Shown: in pieces, positions 18,453-27,298 of the stretch
How positions within the stretch are numbered: the stretch's first letter is position 1
How the letters are laid out: each line of letters opens with the position of its first letter
Origin: Cupriavidus basilensis
GTDB lineage: Bacteria > Pseudomonadota > Gammaproteobacteria > Burkholderiales > Burkholderiaceae
Assembly: GCF_000876015.1 (NCBI RefSeq)
Contig: NZ_BBQM01000016.1
Span: forward strand, 248,001 to 312,000
DNA length: 64,000 nt
Direction of reading: 5' to 3'
Made by a program: the position numbers and the translations under genes
The notes under the pieces: generated by a model
What the model was told of the DNA's origin: nothing
The model's input: the letters and a program-made list of their open reading frames with translations, nothing else
Database searches by the model: none

Positions 18453-19109
18453 TCAGCCCGCGCCCATCGTCCCCAGGTAGCCCGACACCGCATTGCGCAG
18501 CCTGCGCCGCAGCCGCGCGAAATCCACCGCCGCGCCCTCGTCGATGCAGGCGTGGGCGATCAGGCCGTACACGATGGCCTGCAGCGTCACCGCCGCCTCC
18601 TCCGCCACCTCGGCGCATGGCGCGTCCGCGGCGCCCGCCAGCGCGCGGCGCCACACCGCGACGAAGCGCCCGTACATCTTCCGGTAGGCCGCGCGCCCCG
18701 AGTAGTGCCGCTCCAGCAGGTAGACCGGCCCCCAGCGCTCGGGCGTCTCGCGATGATGGTCCACGTTGACCGCGACCAGCGCGTCCACGATCGCCGCCAG
18801 CGGCGCGCCGCGATGGCCGGCCAGGCAGGCGTCCATCGCCAGCACGATGCGCTTGGCGCGCAGGTGCAGGCAGACCCGCGCCAGCTCTTCCTTGCTGCCG
18901 AAGTATTCGTAGAACGTGCCCAGCCCCACGCCGGCCAGGTCGACGATGGCGCGGATGGTCACCTGGGCGTAGTCCTGCCCGGCCAAAAGCCGAACAAAGG
19001 CTTCCTGGATGGCCAGCGAGGTCTGCCACGAGCGTGACTGCACGGGCCTGCGGCGCGGCTTGGGCGGGTCTTTGCGCGGTAGGTTCATGGGGTTCCGAAA
19101 GCCGAACAT
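18453..19109 (-). CDS. TetR family transcriptional regulator
   Basis: A regulator of 211-218 residues. The N-terminal helix-turn-helix is clear: VTIRAIVDLAGVGLGTFYEY, then FGSKEELA, a standard TetR recognition helix. The C-terminal ligand domain is not diagnostic. It is divergent from the AidB-like acyl-CoA dehydrogenase gene with 93 bases between starts, so it probably controls that gene and itself in response to an acyl-CoA or fatty acid. The ATG at 19109 or the one at 19088 (MNLPRK) may be used. Confidence 0.88.
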   Translation of the reverse strand: MFGFRNPMNLPRKDPPKPRRRPVQSRSWQTSLAIQEAFVRLLAGQDYAQVTIRAIVDLAGVGLGTFYEYFGSKEELARVCLHLRAKRIVLAMDACLAGHRGAPLAAIVDALVAVNVDHHRETPERWGPVYLLERHYSGRAAYRKMYGRFVAVWRRALAGAADAPCAEVAEEAAVTLQAIVYGLIAHACIDEGAAVDFARLRRRLRNAVSGYLGTMGAG

Positions 19110-19202
19110 GAGGGCCGGACGTTGTCCCTAGAATGGTCTCCAACGCAGCCGGGCGCGGGCGCGCCAGGCGCCGCGCGGAAAAAACCAAGGAGACAGCTTG
19201 CC

Positions 19203-20846
19203 ATGAACTGGACCACCCACGCCATCACCAACCAGGTGCCGGAGCTCAAGGACTACGACCTCTACGCCAGCGATCCCGGCCTGCGCCGCGCCGTGGAACG
19301 CGCCGGCGCGGGCTGGAGCGAGGCCGAGCTCGCGCGCCAGGGCGCGTTGCTGGGCGCGGAAGACACCATCCGCCACGCCGAGGACGCCAACCGCCACCAT
19401 CCCGAGCTGCACACGCATTCGCGCGCCGGCGAGCGCATCGACCAGGTGCGCTTCCATCCGGGCTGGCACGCGATCATGGCCATCGCGCGCGCCAGCGGGC
19501 TGGCCAACCTGCCGTTCGCCGACACGCGCCCCTCGGCCTGGACCGCCTACGCCGCCTCGCTCTACATGCACAGCCAGATCGAATCCGGCTCGCTGTGCCC
19601 GACCAACATGACGCAGGCCTGCATTCCGGTGCTGCGCAAGGAGCCGGCGCTGTTCTCGCAACTCGGCGACAAGCTGCTCGCGCGCGGCTACGATCCGCGC
19701 GACCTCCCGCTCGGAGACAAGCCGTCGATCAACGTGGGCATGGGCATGACCGAGAAGCAAGGCGGCTCCGACGTGCGCACCAACACCACGCGCGCGCTGC
19801 CCGCGCGCGGCGAGGGGCGCGGCGCCGAATACCTGATCACCGGGCACAAGTGGTTCTTCTCGTCGCCGATGTCGGATGCCCACCTCGTGCTGGCCAATAC
19901 CGAAGCCGGCTCGTCGTGCTTCTTCGTGCCGCGCTGGCGGCCCGACGGCAGCAAGAACCCGGTCGAGATCCAGCGCCTGAAGGACAAGGTCGGCAACCGC
20001 TCCAACTCGAGCAGCGAGGTGGAATTCCGCGATGCGTGGGGCATCATGGTGGGCGAGGAAGGCCGCGGCATTCCGACCATCCTGGAGATGGCCACCTACA
20101 GCCGCCTGAACTGCGCGCTGTCCAGCGCCGGCTTCATGCGCCAGGCCTTCGTGCAGGCGCTGCACTACGCGCGCCATCGCAGCGCCTTCGGCAGGCCGCT
20201 GGCGCGCCAGCCGCTGATGGTCCGCCTGCTGGCCGACATGGCGCTGGAGGCCGAGGCGGCGATGCTGCTGGCGATGGACCTGGCCACCGCGTTCGAAGCC
20301 ACCGACGACCCCGCCCGGCTGGCCTGGCGCCGCATCCTCACGCCGGCCTCGAAGTTCTGGATCTGCAAGCGCGCGGTGGAGCTGACCGGCGAGGCGATGG
20401 AGGTGTTCGGCGGCAACGGCTACGTCGAGGACGGCCCGATGGGACGCCTGTTCCGCGATGCGCCGGTCAACTCGATCTGGGAAGGCTCGGGCAACGTGAT
20501 GTGCCTGGACGTGCTGCGCGCCATCGGCCGCAACCCGGACGACTACCTGCGCGTGCTGGAGCAGATGAGCGCGATGGGCGCCGGCGAGCCGCGCATCGAG
20601 GCCAGCGTGGCCGCGCTGCGCGAGGCGCTGCGCCTGCCAGCGGAAGAACAGCAGGCCGAGGCGCGCCGCACCACCACCCGGCTGGTGCTGACCGCCCAGG
20701 CCTGCCTGATGCTCCGGCACGCCGGCGCGGCCAGCGCGCAGGCCTTCCTGGCCAGCCGCTTCGACCCCGAATGGGGCGCGGTGATGGGCATCAGCGCGGG
20801 CGCGGCAGACGCCGCGCGCATCGTCGCGGCGGCGTGGCCGGACTGA
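19203..20846 (+). CDS. AidB-like acyl-CoA dehydrogenase
   Basis: The protein has 547 residues, close to the AidB length and longer than ordinary acyl-CoA dehydrogenases. The N-terminal segment (NQVPELKDYDLYASD) is typical of the AidB branch. SLCPTNMTQACIPVL, MGMTEKQGGSDVRTNTTRA and NRSNSSSEVEF mark the flavin-binding dehydrogenase core, and EVFGGNGYVEDGPMGRLFRD is the conserved C-terminal stretch. AAGGAGACAG precedes the start at 19203. AidB in E. coli is induced during the adaptive response to alkylation; the biochemical role of such paralogues in beta-proteobacteria is often isovaleryl-type acyl-CoA oxidation. The divergent TetR gene suggests a regulated catabolic role. Confidence 0.9.
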   Translation: MNWTTHAITNQVPELKDYDLYASDPGLRRAVERAGAGWSEAELARQGALLGAEDTIRHAEDANRHHPELHTHSRAGERIDQVRFHPGWHAIMAIARASGLANLPFADTRPSAWTAYAASLYMHSQIESGSLCPTNMTQACIPVLRKEPALFSQLGDKLLARGYDPRDLPLGDKPSINVGMGMTEKQGGSDVRTNTTRALPARGEGRGAEYLITGHKWFFSSPMSDAHLVLANTEAGSSCFFVPRWRPDGSKNPVEIQRLKDKVGNRSNSSSEVEFRDAWGIMVGEEGRGIPTILEMATYSRLNCALSSAGFMRQAFVQALHYARHRSAFGRPLARQPLMVRLLADMALEAEAAMLLAMDLATAFEATDDPARLAWRRILTPASKFWICKRAVELTGEAMEVFGGNGYVEDGPMGRLFRDAPVNSIWEGSGNVMCLDVLRAIGRNPDDYLRVLEQMSAMGAGEPRIEASVAALREALRLPAEEQQAEARRTTTRLVLTAQACLMLRHAGAASAQAFLASRFDPEWGAVMGISAGAADAARIVAAAWPD

Positions 20847-20894
20847 CGGCGGCGGCCAGGGCGGGCGCGGCGCGCACGGCGGGCTGACGCGGCC

Positions 20895-22109
20895 TCAGGC
20901 CGAGGCCACCGCGCACAGCTCCAGCAGCTGCTCGTCGCGGAAGCCCCATTGCGCCGGGTCCTCGAAGCTGACGATGGTGTCCTCGGTGTCGCGCAGGTCC
21001 ATCTCTTCGGGGCCGATGTGCGCGGCCTCGCTCACCGAGTAGAACAGCTTGACGCGCGGATGCAGCGGGTCGTTGTCGTTCTGCGCGCAGACCACGCCCA
21101 GCCGGCCCGAGCGCATGCGCAGCACCGTGCCCAGCGGGTAGATGCCGATCGAGCGCGTGAAGGCCTGGAACACGGTGCGGTCGAACAGGGTGTCCACCCG
21201 CACCGCCATGTATTCGAGCGCCCGCGCCGGCGTCCACGCCTGGTGGCCGGGCCGGTTGGAGGTCAGCGCGTCGTAGGTGTCGCATACCCCGGCGATCTTC
21301 GCGTGCACGCTGATCTCGCTGGCGCGCAGGCCGAACGGATAACCGCGCCCGTCGATGCGCTCGTGATGGTGGATGCAGACGTCCAGCGGGATGTTGCGGT
21401 AGAGCCTGGCCTCGTTGAGGATGCGGTAGCCCATCGAGGGGTGGCGCTGCACGACCTCCATCTCCGCCGTGGTCAGCGGGCCGTCCCGGTGCAGGACGTG
21501 GGTGGGAATGGCGACCTTGCCGATGTCGTGCACCAGCCCCGCCAGGCCGAGCTGCTGCACCTCGCCGGCGTCCAGCCCGAGCGTGCGCCCGAGCGCGATC
21601 ATCAGCGCGCAGACGGCGAACGAATGCAGGTAGGTGTAGTCGTCGCGCACCTTGAGCCGCGCCAGCGCGATCAGCGCCTGCGAATGGCGGGTCAGCGAAT
21701 TGGAGACCGAGTCCACCAGCAGCAGCGCGCCCTCCACTTCCAGCGCGCGGCCCATGCGCGCGTCGGTAAACATCGAGCCCACCACCGCCTTGCCGTTGCG
21801 CATCACGTCGCGCGCCAGCACCAGCTCCACCTCCAGCGGCACGCCCGACTGCGGCACCGCGCCCGGCGGCTCGTCGGCCACCGGGTTGACGGTCAGCGAG
21901 CCGGTCGCCGCCGACGGCGGCGGCACGCTCTTGCCCTTGAGCAGGTCGATCCACACTTCCTCGACCTTGGAGGCGATCATCTGGTCGATCTGCTCCTGGC
22001 TCGTCACCGGGAAGCGCGAACGCCAGAAAGGATGCTCCAGCCACGGCCCGCCCACCCTGGCGACGAACATGCCGACTTGAAGCTGTTGAGTCTTGATGCG
22101 TTTCAGCAT
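20895..22109 (-). CDS. HD-GYP domain cyclic-di-GMP phosphodiesterase
   Basis: A 404-residue cytoplasmic protein. The first 120 residues match the DUF3391 domain often found before HD-GYP (KRIKTQQLQVGMFVARVGGP). The catalytic domain carries the HD pair in LVHDIGKVAIP and the HD-GYP signature in HHERIDGRGYPFGL, both complete, so it should hydrolyse cyclic-di-GMP. HSFAVCALMIALG gives a further conserved histidine. The start MLKRIKT at 22109 was chosen because everything upstream in the open frame is unrelated. It stands alone between the acyl-CoA dehydrogenase (convergent) and a monooxygenase gene (divergent). Confidence 0.93.
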   Translation of the reverse strand: MLKRIKTQQLQVGMFVARVGGPWLEHPFWRSRFPVTSQEQIDQMIASKVEEVWIDLLKGKSVPPPSAATGSLTVNPVADEPPGAVPQSGVPLEVELVLARDVMRNGKAVVGSMFTDARMGRALEVEGALLLVDSVSNSLTRHSQALIALARLKVRDDYTYLHSFAVCALMIALGRTLGLDAGEVQQLGLAGLVHDIGKVAIPTHVLHRDGPLTTAEMEVVQRHPSMGYRILNEARLYRNIPLDVCIHHHERIDGRGYPFGLRASEISVHAKIAGVCDTYDALTSNRPGHQAWTPARALEYMAVRVDTLFDRTVFQAFTRSIGIYPLGTVLRMRSGRLGVVCAQNDNDPLHPRVKLFYSVSEAAHIGPEEMDLRDTEDTIVSFEDPAQWGFRDEQLLELCAVASA

Positions 22110-22307
22110 GCCGGCTCTCCGGGTGAAGGGTAAATGGGGGCGTGGCCGCTTAACGGCGGCGCGCCGGAAAACTTTAGGGGCGGCAAGACCCAAAGCCGCC
22201 CCCTTGTCAACCGCGCACCCCGAATATCCGCCCCTGCGCCTCAGGCATTCGGCCCTGGCGGGGGCCGCAAAGCTACAATACGCGGCCACCTGTTCGCCCG
22301 TCACACC

Positions 22308-22601
22308 ATGTCCAGAACGTACACGCTTGTCGGTATCGCGCGCGCCAAGGCCGAGCGCCGCGAGGTCCTCGGCGCCAGGCTCGACGCGCTGCGCACGCGC
22401 GGCGCCAAGGAGCCGGGCTGCCTGCGCTACCACGTGGGCGAGGACGCCGAGGATGCCGAGGTGTTCGTGCTCTACATGGAGTGGAATTCCCGCCATGCGC
22501 TGGAATCGCACCTGAACAGCGAATACGTGCGCGACTTCCACGCCAGCCGGCAGGATTTCCTCGAGGGCGACCTCCAGCTGCGCTGGCTGAACGCGGCCTA
22601 G
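22308..22601 (+). CDS. Small antibiotic-biosynthesis-monooxygenase-domain protein (YgiN-like)
   Basis: A 97-residue dimeric alpha/beta-barrel type protein. SRTYTLVGIARAKAERREVL, CLRYHVGEDAEDAEVFVLY and EWNSRHALESHLNSEYVRDF follow the ABM pattern. Members are cofactor-free quinol monooxygenases or heme-degrading enzymes; this one lacks features pointing to heme degradation. A TACAAT -10-like box lies about 35 bases upstream (22274-22279). It is a single-gene unit. Confidence 0.8.
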   Translation: MSRTYTLVGIARAKAERREVLGARLDALRTRGAKEPGCLRYHVGEDAEDAEVFVLYMEWNSRHALESHLNSEYVRDFHASRQDFLEGDLQLRWLNAA

Positions 22602-22631
22602 GCGCGCGGCCGGGCGCGGGCCGCGACTGTG

Positions 22632-22676
22632 TCGGCGGCGATTATGTCGGCCGCGGCTATATCGGCCGCGAGATTG
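22632..22676. repeat. Three imperfect 15-bp tandem repeats
   Basis: Units begin TCGGCGGCGATTATG, TCGGCCGCGGCTATA and TCGGCCGCGAGATTG. They fill the gap between the monooxygenase stop and the convergent prpR stop. Function is unknown; GGCCGCGGC-type segments within them can also fold into short hairpins. Confidence 0.6.
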
Positions 22677-22688
22677 CGCCGGCCTCGG

Positions 22689-24668
22689 TCATTTCCCGCC
22701 CTCCTTCAGGCGCCGCCACAAGGTCGTGGCGCTGATCCCCAGCAGATGGCAGGCTTCGGCGCGGTTGCCGCCGCATTGCGCCAGCACGTGGCGGATATGC
22801 CCGGCCTGGCTGGCGCGCGCCACGCCGGCGAGCGACTGGCTGCCCGGCGCCGGCGGCGCCCCGTCCGGCGCGGGCGCCTCGGCCACGCCGAACAGCTCCG
22901 GCGCGGCCGCCTGCAGCTCTTCCAGCAGGTCGCGCGGCGCCAGCGTGCGGCCCACCACCAGCACCGCGATGCGCTCGGTCACGTTCTCCAGCTCGCGGAT
23001 ATTGCCCGGCCACGCATAACCCGACAGCCGCTCGCGCACCGCCTGCGGCAGCGGCTGCGGCCGGGCCGGGCCCAGGCGCTCCTGGGCGCGCCGGTACAGC
23101 AGTTCGGCCAGCTCGGGCAGGTCGCCGGCGCGCTCGCGCAGCGGCGGCATCTCGATGCGCAGGATGTTGAGGCGGTAATACAGGTCCTGGCGGAAGCTGC
23201 CCTGCCGCACCAGCTCGCCCAGGTCGCGGTGCGTGGCGGCGATCACGCGCACGTTGACCGGCACCGCGTCGAGCCCGCCGATCGGCAGCACCTGCTTTTC
23301 CTGCAGCACGCGCAGCAGGCGGGTCTGCAGCGCCGGCGGCATGTCGCCCACCTCGTCGAGGAACAGCGTGCCGTTGTGGGCCGACTCGAACAGGCCGGCC
23401 TTGCCACCGCGGCGCGCGCCGGTGAAGGCGCCTTCCTCGTAGCCGAACAGCTCGCTTTCCAGCAGGCTTTCCGGGAACGCCGCGCAATTGACGGCAACGA
23501 ACGGGAACACCCGGCGCGGGCTGGCGTCGTGCATGCCCTGCGCCAGCACTTCCTTGCCGGTGCCGCTCTCGCCGCCCACCAGCACGGTGGAATCCACCGC
23601 GGCGTAGCGCCGCGCCAGCTCGCGCAGGTTGTGCATGACGGGCGAGGCGCCGGCGAGGTCGTCCAGGCTGTAGCGCACCCCGGCCGGCCGCGCGCGGCTG
23701 CGCGAGCGCAGGTTGCGGTCCACGCGGTGGATGGCGTTGGCGTCCTGCAGCGTCAGCACCGCGCCGGTGGTGCCGGCGTCGGTGACGATGGGGATGCGGT
23801 TGACCACCACCATCTTGTCGCCGAGCTTGTGGATGGCCTCGAGCTCCTTGCTGCCGCTCTGCATCACGTGGTCCAGCGCCAGCGCGGGCGCCAGCGCCTG
23901 CAGCTTGCGCCCCAGCGCGGCCGGCGGCGCGATGCCGAGAAAGCGCTCCATCGCCGGGTTGTAGGTCTGGATGCGCCCTTCCGCGTCCACCGCCGCCACG
24001 CCCTCGTTGAGATGCGCGAGGATGGTGTTGACGTAGTCGCGCCGGCCGGACTCGATGCGCCGCAGCCGGGCCGCCTCGATCACGTCCTCCAGCGCGCCGC
24101 GCACCGACACGCCCGAGTACAGGAACACGCCGATCAGGCCGATGCGGTCGGCCAGGTCCGTCACCAGCCCCGGCCCCACCACCACCTGCACGCCCTCCTG
24201 CTTGAGCGCCTTCACGCGCGCCGCGGCGTCGTCCTCGGTCAGGTAGGTGTAGGCCGGGATCGACAGCGAGAAGGTGCGCACGAACTCGTCCACCTCGGGA
24301 TAGGTCGCGGCGTGCGTGACCAGCGCCACGCGCGGCGAGATGCGGCGCGCGGTCGACAGCGCGCTCATCACGTCGAAGCCCGTCACCTTGACCAGCACCA
24401 CCGGCACGTCCACGTGCTGGCGCAGGTAGGCGCCGTTGGAGCCGCCCGCCACCACGGCGTCGAGCCGGCCCTCGCGCGCCTCGCGCGCGATCGCGCTGGC
24501 GGCCGCGGCGAAACCCTTGCCGACGATGCGGAAGTCCGCCTGCGCGGCGTAGCCGGGAATCAGGTCGGCGAACGCGCGCGACAGGCGGCTGATGCCGACC
24601 GCCCAGATGCGCGGGCGCGCGGTGCCGGCGGCGGGCGGGTTGACGGGCGCGGCGAGGACGGTACTCAT
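22689..24668 (-). CDS. prpR: Sigma-54-dependent regulator of propionate catabolism PrpR
   Basis: A 659-residue activator. The N-terminal PrpR_N sensor domain (RIWAVGISRLSRAFADLIPG onward) binds the inducer, known in enterobacteria to be 2-methylcitrate. A PAS-like segment follows (NEGVAAVDAEGRIQTYNPAM). The AAA+ domain has Walker A GGESGTGKE, the sigma-54 contact loop GAFTGA and Walker B TLFLDEVGDMP. The C-terminal Fis-type helix-turn-helix is GNRAEACHLLGISATTLWRR. It is divergent from prpB; a -24/-12 promoter and two palindromes lie between them. The start MSTVLAA gives the usual family N-terminus. Confidence 0.96.
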   Translation of the reverse strand: MSTVLAAPVNPPAAGTARPRIWAVGISRLSRAFADLIPGYAAQADFRIVGKGFAAAASAIAREAREGRLDAVVAGGSNGAYLRQHVDVPVVLVKVTGFDVMSALSTARRISPRVALVTHAATYPEVDEFVRTFSLSIPAYTYLTEDDAAARVKALKQEGVQVVVGPGLVTDLADRIGLIGVFLYSGVSVRGALEDVIEAARLRRIESGRRDYVNTILAHLNEGVAAVDAEGRIQTYNPAMERFLGIAPPAALGRKLQALAPALALDHVMQSGSKELEAIHKLGDKMVVVNRIPIVTDAGTTGAVLTLQDANAIHRVDRNLRSRSRARPAGVRYSLDDLAGASPVMHNLRELARRYAAVDSTVLVGGESGTGKEVLAQGMHDASPRRVFPFVAVNCAAFPESLLESELFGYEEGAFTGARRGGKAGLFESAHNGTLFLDEVGDMPPALQTRLLRVLQEKQVLPIGGLDAVPVNVRVIAATHRDLGELVRQGSFRQDLYYRLNILRIEMPPLRERAGDLPELAELLYRRAQERLGPARPQPLPQAVRERLSGYAWPGNIRELENVTERIAVLVVGRTLAPRDLLEELQAAAPELFGVAEAPAPDGAPPAPGSQSLAGVARASQAGHIRHVLAQCGGNRAEACHLLGISATTLWRRLKEGGK

Positions 24669-24762
24669 GGACGGCGGAAACACTGGTGAAGGAAAACGGC
24701 GCGGGAAAGCAGCAAGAACGCCGCGGGCGGACTAATCTTGGGATTGTGCGCGCGGCCGGCGT

Positions 24763-24782
24763 GCATTTCAATATTGAAATGC
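24763..24782. promoter_or_regulatory. PrpR upstream activator site 1
   Basis: GCATTTCAATATTGAAATGC is a perfect 20-bp palindrome. Its core ATTTCA-AT-ATTGAAAT... is repeated at 24787 with a single base change. Its centre lies 22 bp from the centre of the second site, two helical turns, as expected for cooperative binding by an enhancer-binding protein. PrpR as the ligand is inferred from position. Confidence 0.8.
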
Positions 24783-24786
24783 AATG

Positions 24787-24802
24787 ATTTCACTATTGAA
24801 AT
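24787..24802. promoter_or_regulatory. PrpR upstream activator site 2
   Basis: ATTTCACTATTGAAAT is a near-perfect 16-bp palindrome and differs from the core of site 1 at one position. The ATTTCA/TGAAAT half-sites match between both copies. Confidence 0.78.
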
Positions 24803-24933
24803 GCAACGGAGATAGCGCCCGCATCACAATCGCCGCGCAGGATGCCCGCCATGCGCCGCCAGGTCAGGCGCATCAAGGGCTGGCCGCCGCGCGCCGGAGC
24901 CGGGGCCGGCGCGGCGCGCGGCGGCGATCCGCC

Positions 24934-24948
24934 TGGCACACCCCTTGC
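24934..24948 (+). promoter_or_regulatory. Sigma-54 (-24/-12) promoter of prpB
   Basis: TGGCACA-CCCC-TTGC has the conserved GG and GC doublets at exact -24/-12 spacing and matches TGGCACG-N4-TTGC at all positions but one. Transcription would begin near 24960, about 20 bases before the prpB start codon. PrpR carries the GAFTGA loop needed to activate it. Confidence 0.88.
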
Positions 24949-24981
24949 GCTGGGTATCCGTCCACTTCACAAGCGAAGATC

Positions 24982-25890
24982 ATGACCTTTTCGACTTCCG
25001 ACCTCGCCCGCTCCGCCGGCGCCCGCTTCCGCCAGGCCCTGGCCGACGAACACCCGCTGCAGGTGGTCGGCACCATCAACGCCAACCACGCCCTGCTGGC
25101 CAAGCGCGCCGGCTACCGCGCGATCTACCTGTCGGGCGGCGGCGTGGCCGCCGGCTCGCTGGGCCTGCCCGACCTGGGCATCTCCAACCTCGACGACGTC
25201 CTGACCGACATCCGCCGCATCACCGACGTGTGCGACGTGCCGCTGCTGGTCGACGTCGACACCGGCTTCGGCGCCTCGGCCTTCAACGTGGCGCGCACCA
25301 CCCGCTCGCTGATCAAGTTCGGCGCCGGCGCCATGCACATCGAGGACCAGGTCGGCGCCAAGCGCTGCGGCCACCGCCCGGGCAAGGAAATCGTCTCGCA
25401 GGGCGAGATGGTCGACCGCATCAAGGCCGCCGTGGACGCGCGCACCGACGAGCACTTCGTCATCATGGCGCGCACCGACGCGCTCGCCGTGGAAGGCCTG
25501 GACAAGGCCATCGAGCGCGCCGTGGCCTGCGTGGAAGCCGGCGCCGACGCGATCTTCCCGGAAGCCATGACCGATCTCGGCATGTACCGCAAGTTCGTCG
25601 ACGCAGTGAAAGTGCCGGTGCTGGCCAACATCACCGAATTCGGCGCCACCCCGCTGTTCACCACCGAAGAGCTCGGCGGCACCGGCGTGGCGATGGTGCT
25701 GTACCCGCTGTCGGCCTTCCGCGCCATGAACAAGGCCGCCGAGAACGTCTATGCGGCGATCCGCCGCGACGGCACGCAGAAAAACGTGGTCGACACCATG
25801 CAGACGCGCGCCGAACTCTATGAGAGCATCGGCTACCACGCCTTCGAGCAGAAGCTCGACGCGCTGTTCGCGCAAGGCAAGTCCAAGTAA
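24982..25890 (+). CDS. prpB: 2-methylisocitrate lyase PrpB
   Basis: A 302-residue lyase that splits 2-methylisocitrate to pyruvate and succinate, the last step of the 2-methylcitrate cycle. Family motifs are complete: [18 protein letters not shown], the metal-binding DVDTGFG, MHIEDQ, and the catalytic cysteine loop [22 protein letters not shown] closes the barrel. The ATG at 24982 lies just after the predicted sigma-54 transcript start; the open frame upstream is non-coding leader. It is the first gene of the prpB-prpC-acnD-prpF operon. Confidence 0.97.
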   Translation: MTFSTSDLARSAGARFRQALADEHPLQVVGTINANHALLAKRAGYRAIYLSGGGVAAGSLGLPDLGISNLDDVLTDIRRITDVCDVPLLVDVDTGFGASAFNVARTTRSLIKFGAGAMHIEDQVGAKRCGHRPGKEIVSQGEMVDRIKAAVDARTDEHFVIMARTDALAVEGLDKAIERAVACVEAGADAIFPEAMTDLGMYRKFVDAVKVPVLANITEFGATPLFTTEELGGTGVAMVLYPLSAFRAMNKAAENVYAAIRRDGTQKNVVDTMQTRAELYESIGYHAFEQKLDALFAQGKSK

Positions 25891-25950
25891 GCCGCGCGGG
25901 CCGCCCCCGCGGCGCGCGCACCGCGTGCGCGCCGCCACGGCCAGCGCCGG

Positions 25951-25978
25951 CAACGTCAGCAACGTCAGCAACGTCAAT
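25951..25978. repeat. Three tandem copies of a 9-bp unit (AACGTCAGC)
   Basis: The prpB-prpC spacer contains AACGTCAGC AACGTCAGC AACGTCAA in tandem, followed by further GTCAGTCAG. It is non-coding and probably arose by slippage. It has no evident role. Confidence 0.6.
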
Positions 25979-26022
25979 ACGCAGTCAGTCAGCACACGGC
26001 ATTCCCCAAGGAGACCTCCAAC

Positions 26023-27180
26023 ATGTCCGAAGCGCAACCGCTCGCCACCCCGAAACCGAAGAAATCCGTCGCCCTGTCGGGCGTGGCCGCCGGCAACACC
26101 GCGCTGTGCACGGTCGGCCGCACCGGCAACGACCTGCATTACCGCGGCTACGACATCCTCGACATCGCCGAGACCTGCGAATTCGAGGAAATCGCCCACC
26201 TGCTGGTGCACGGCAAGCTGCCCACCCGCGCCGAACTGGCCGCCTACAAGGCCAAGCTCAAGGCCTTGCGCGGCCTGCCCGCCAACGTCAAGGCCGCCCT
26301 CGAATGGGTGCCCGCCAGCGCCCACCCGATGGACGTGATGCGCACCGGCGTGTCCGTGCTCGGCACCGTGCTGCCCGAGAAGGACGACCACAACACCCCG
26401 GGCGCGCGCGACATCGCCGACCGCCTCATGGCCAGCCTCGGCTCCATGCTGCTGTACTGGTACCACTACAGCCAGAACGGCCGCCGCATCGAGGTCGAGA
26501 CCGACGACGACTCCATCGGCGCCCACTTCCTGCACCTGCTGCACGGCCAGAAGCCCTCGGCGCTGTGGGAGCGCGCCATGCAGACCTCGCTCAACCTGTA
26601 CGCCGAGCACGAGTTCAACGCCTCGACCTTCACCGCGCGCGTGATCGCCGGCACCGGCTCGGACATGTACTCGTCGATCGCCGGCGCCATCGGCGCGCTG
26701 CGCGGCCCCAAGCACGGCGGCGCCAACGAGGTGGCCTTCGAGATCCAGAAGCGCTACGACAACCCGGCCGAGGCCGAGGCCGACATCAAGCGCCGCGTGG
26801 AGAACAAGGAAGTGGTGATCGGCTTCGGCCACCCGGTGTACACCACGGGCGACCCGCGCAACCAGGTCATCAAGGACGTGGCCAAGCGCCTGTCGAAGGA
26901 CGCCGGCTCGCTGAAGATGTTCGACATCGCCGAGCGGCTGGAGACGGTCATGTGGGACGCCAAGAAGATGTTCCCGAACCTGGACTGGTTCAGCGCGGTG
27001 AGCTATCACATGATGGGCGTGCCCACGGCCATGTTCACGCCGCTGTTCGTGATCGCGCGTACCTCGGGCTGGGCCGCGCACATCATCGAGCAGCGCATCG
27101 ACAACAAGATCATCCGCCCCAGCGCCAACTACACCGGGCCGGAGAACCTGAAGTTCGTGCCGATCAAGGACCGCAAGTAA
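26023..27180 (+). CDS. prpC: 2-methylcitrate synthase PrpC
   Basis: A 385-residue citrate-synthase-family enzyme that condenses propionyl-CoA with oxaloacetate. Catalytic motifs are present: the histidine-bearing [11 protein letters not shown], the [13 protein letters not shown] loop and the [16 protein letters not shown] region. [11 protein letters not shown] is typical of PrpC rather than GltA. AAGGAGACC precedes the start. It lies between prpB and acnD, with a 132-base spacer on the prpB side that contains small direct repeats. Confidence 0.97.
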   Translation: MSEAQPLATPKPKKSVALSGVAAGNTALCTVGRTGNDLHYRGYDILDIAETCEFEEIAHLLVHGKLPTRAELAAYKAKLKALRGLPANVKAALEWVPASAHPMDVMRTGVSVLGTVLPEKDDHNTPGARDIADRLMASLGSMLLYWYHYSQNGRRIEVETDDDSIGAHFLHLLHGQKPSALWERAMQTSLNLYAEHEFNASTFTARVIAGTGSDMYSSIAGAIGALRGPKHGGANEVAFEIQKRYDNPAEAEADIKRRVENKEVVIGFGHPVYTTGDPRNQVIKDVAKRLSKDAGSLKMFDIAERLETVMWDAKKMFPNLDWFSAVSYHMMGVPTAMFTPLFVIARTSGWAAHIIEQRIDNKIIRPSANYTGPENLKFVPIKDRK

Positions 27181-27298
27181 TACCGGCCCGCCGGCCTGCT
27201 CCCGGGACCGCGCGCAGCGCGGCCCGCGGGAGCGGGGGCCGGCGGCCGCAAAGCACGGCCGCCGCCCCCGGATCATGACTTTCTCTATTCCCTACGAA

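Larger units (their letters stand above)
24669..24981. other. prpR-prpB regulatory region
   Basis: This 313-base divergent region contains two similar palindromes (24763-24802) nearer prpR and a sigma-54 promoter (24934-24948) nearer prpB. The stretch 24760-24805 is an AT-rich island in otherwise very GC-rich DNA. The 130-base gap between palindromes and promoter fits enhancer-type activation by DNA looping. No gene is present. Confidence 0.75.

Noticed and set aside
22629..24689. 686-codon plus-strand ORF opposite prpR
   Set aside because: Shadow frame; PrpR on the other strand has all expected domains.
25951..25978. Short tandem repeats as a CRISPR fragment
   Set aside because: The units are 9 bp and directly adjacent without spacers. 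No cas gene is present in the window.
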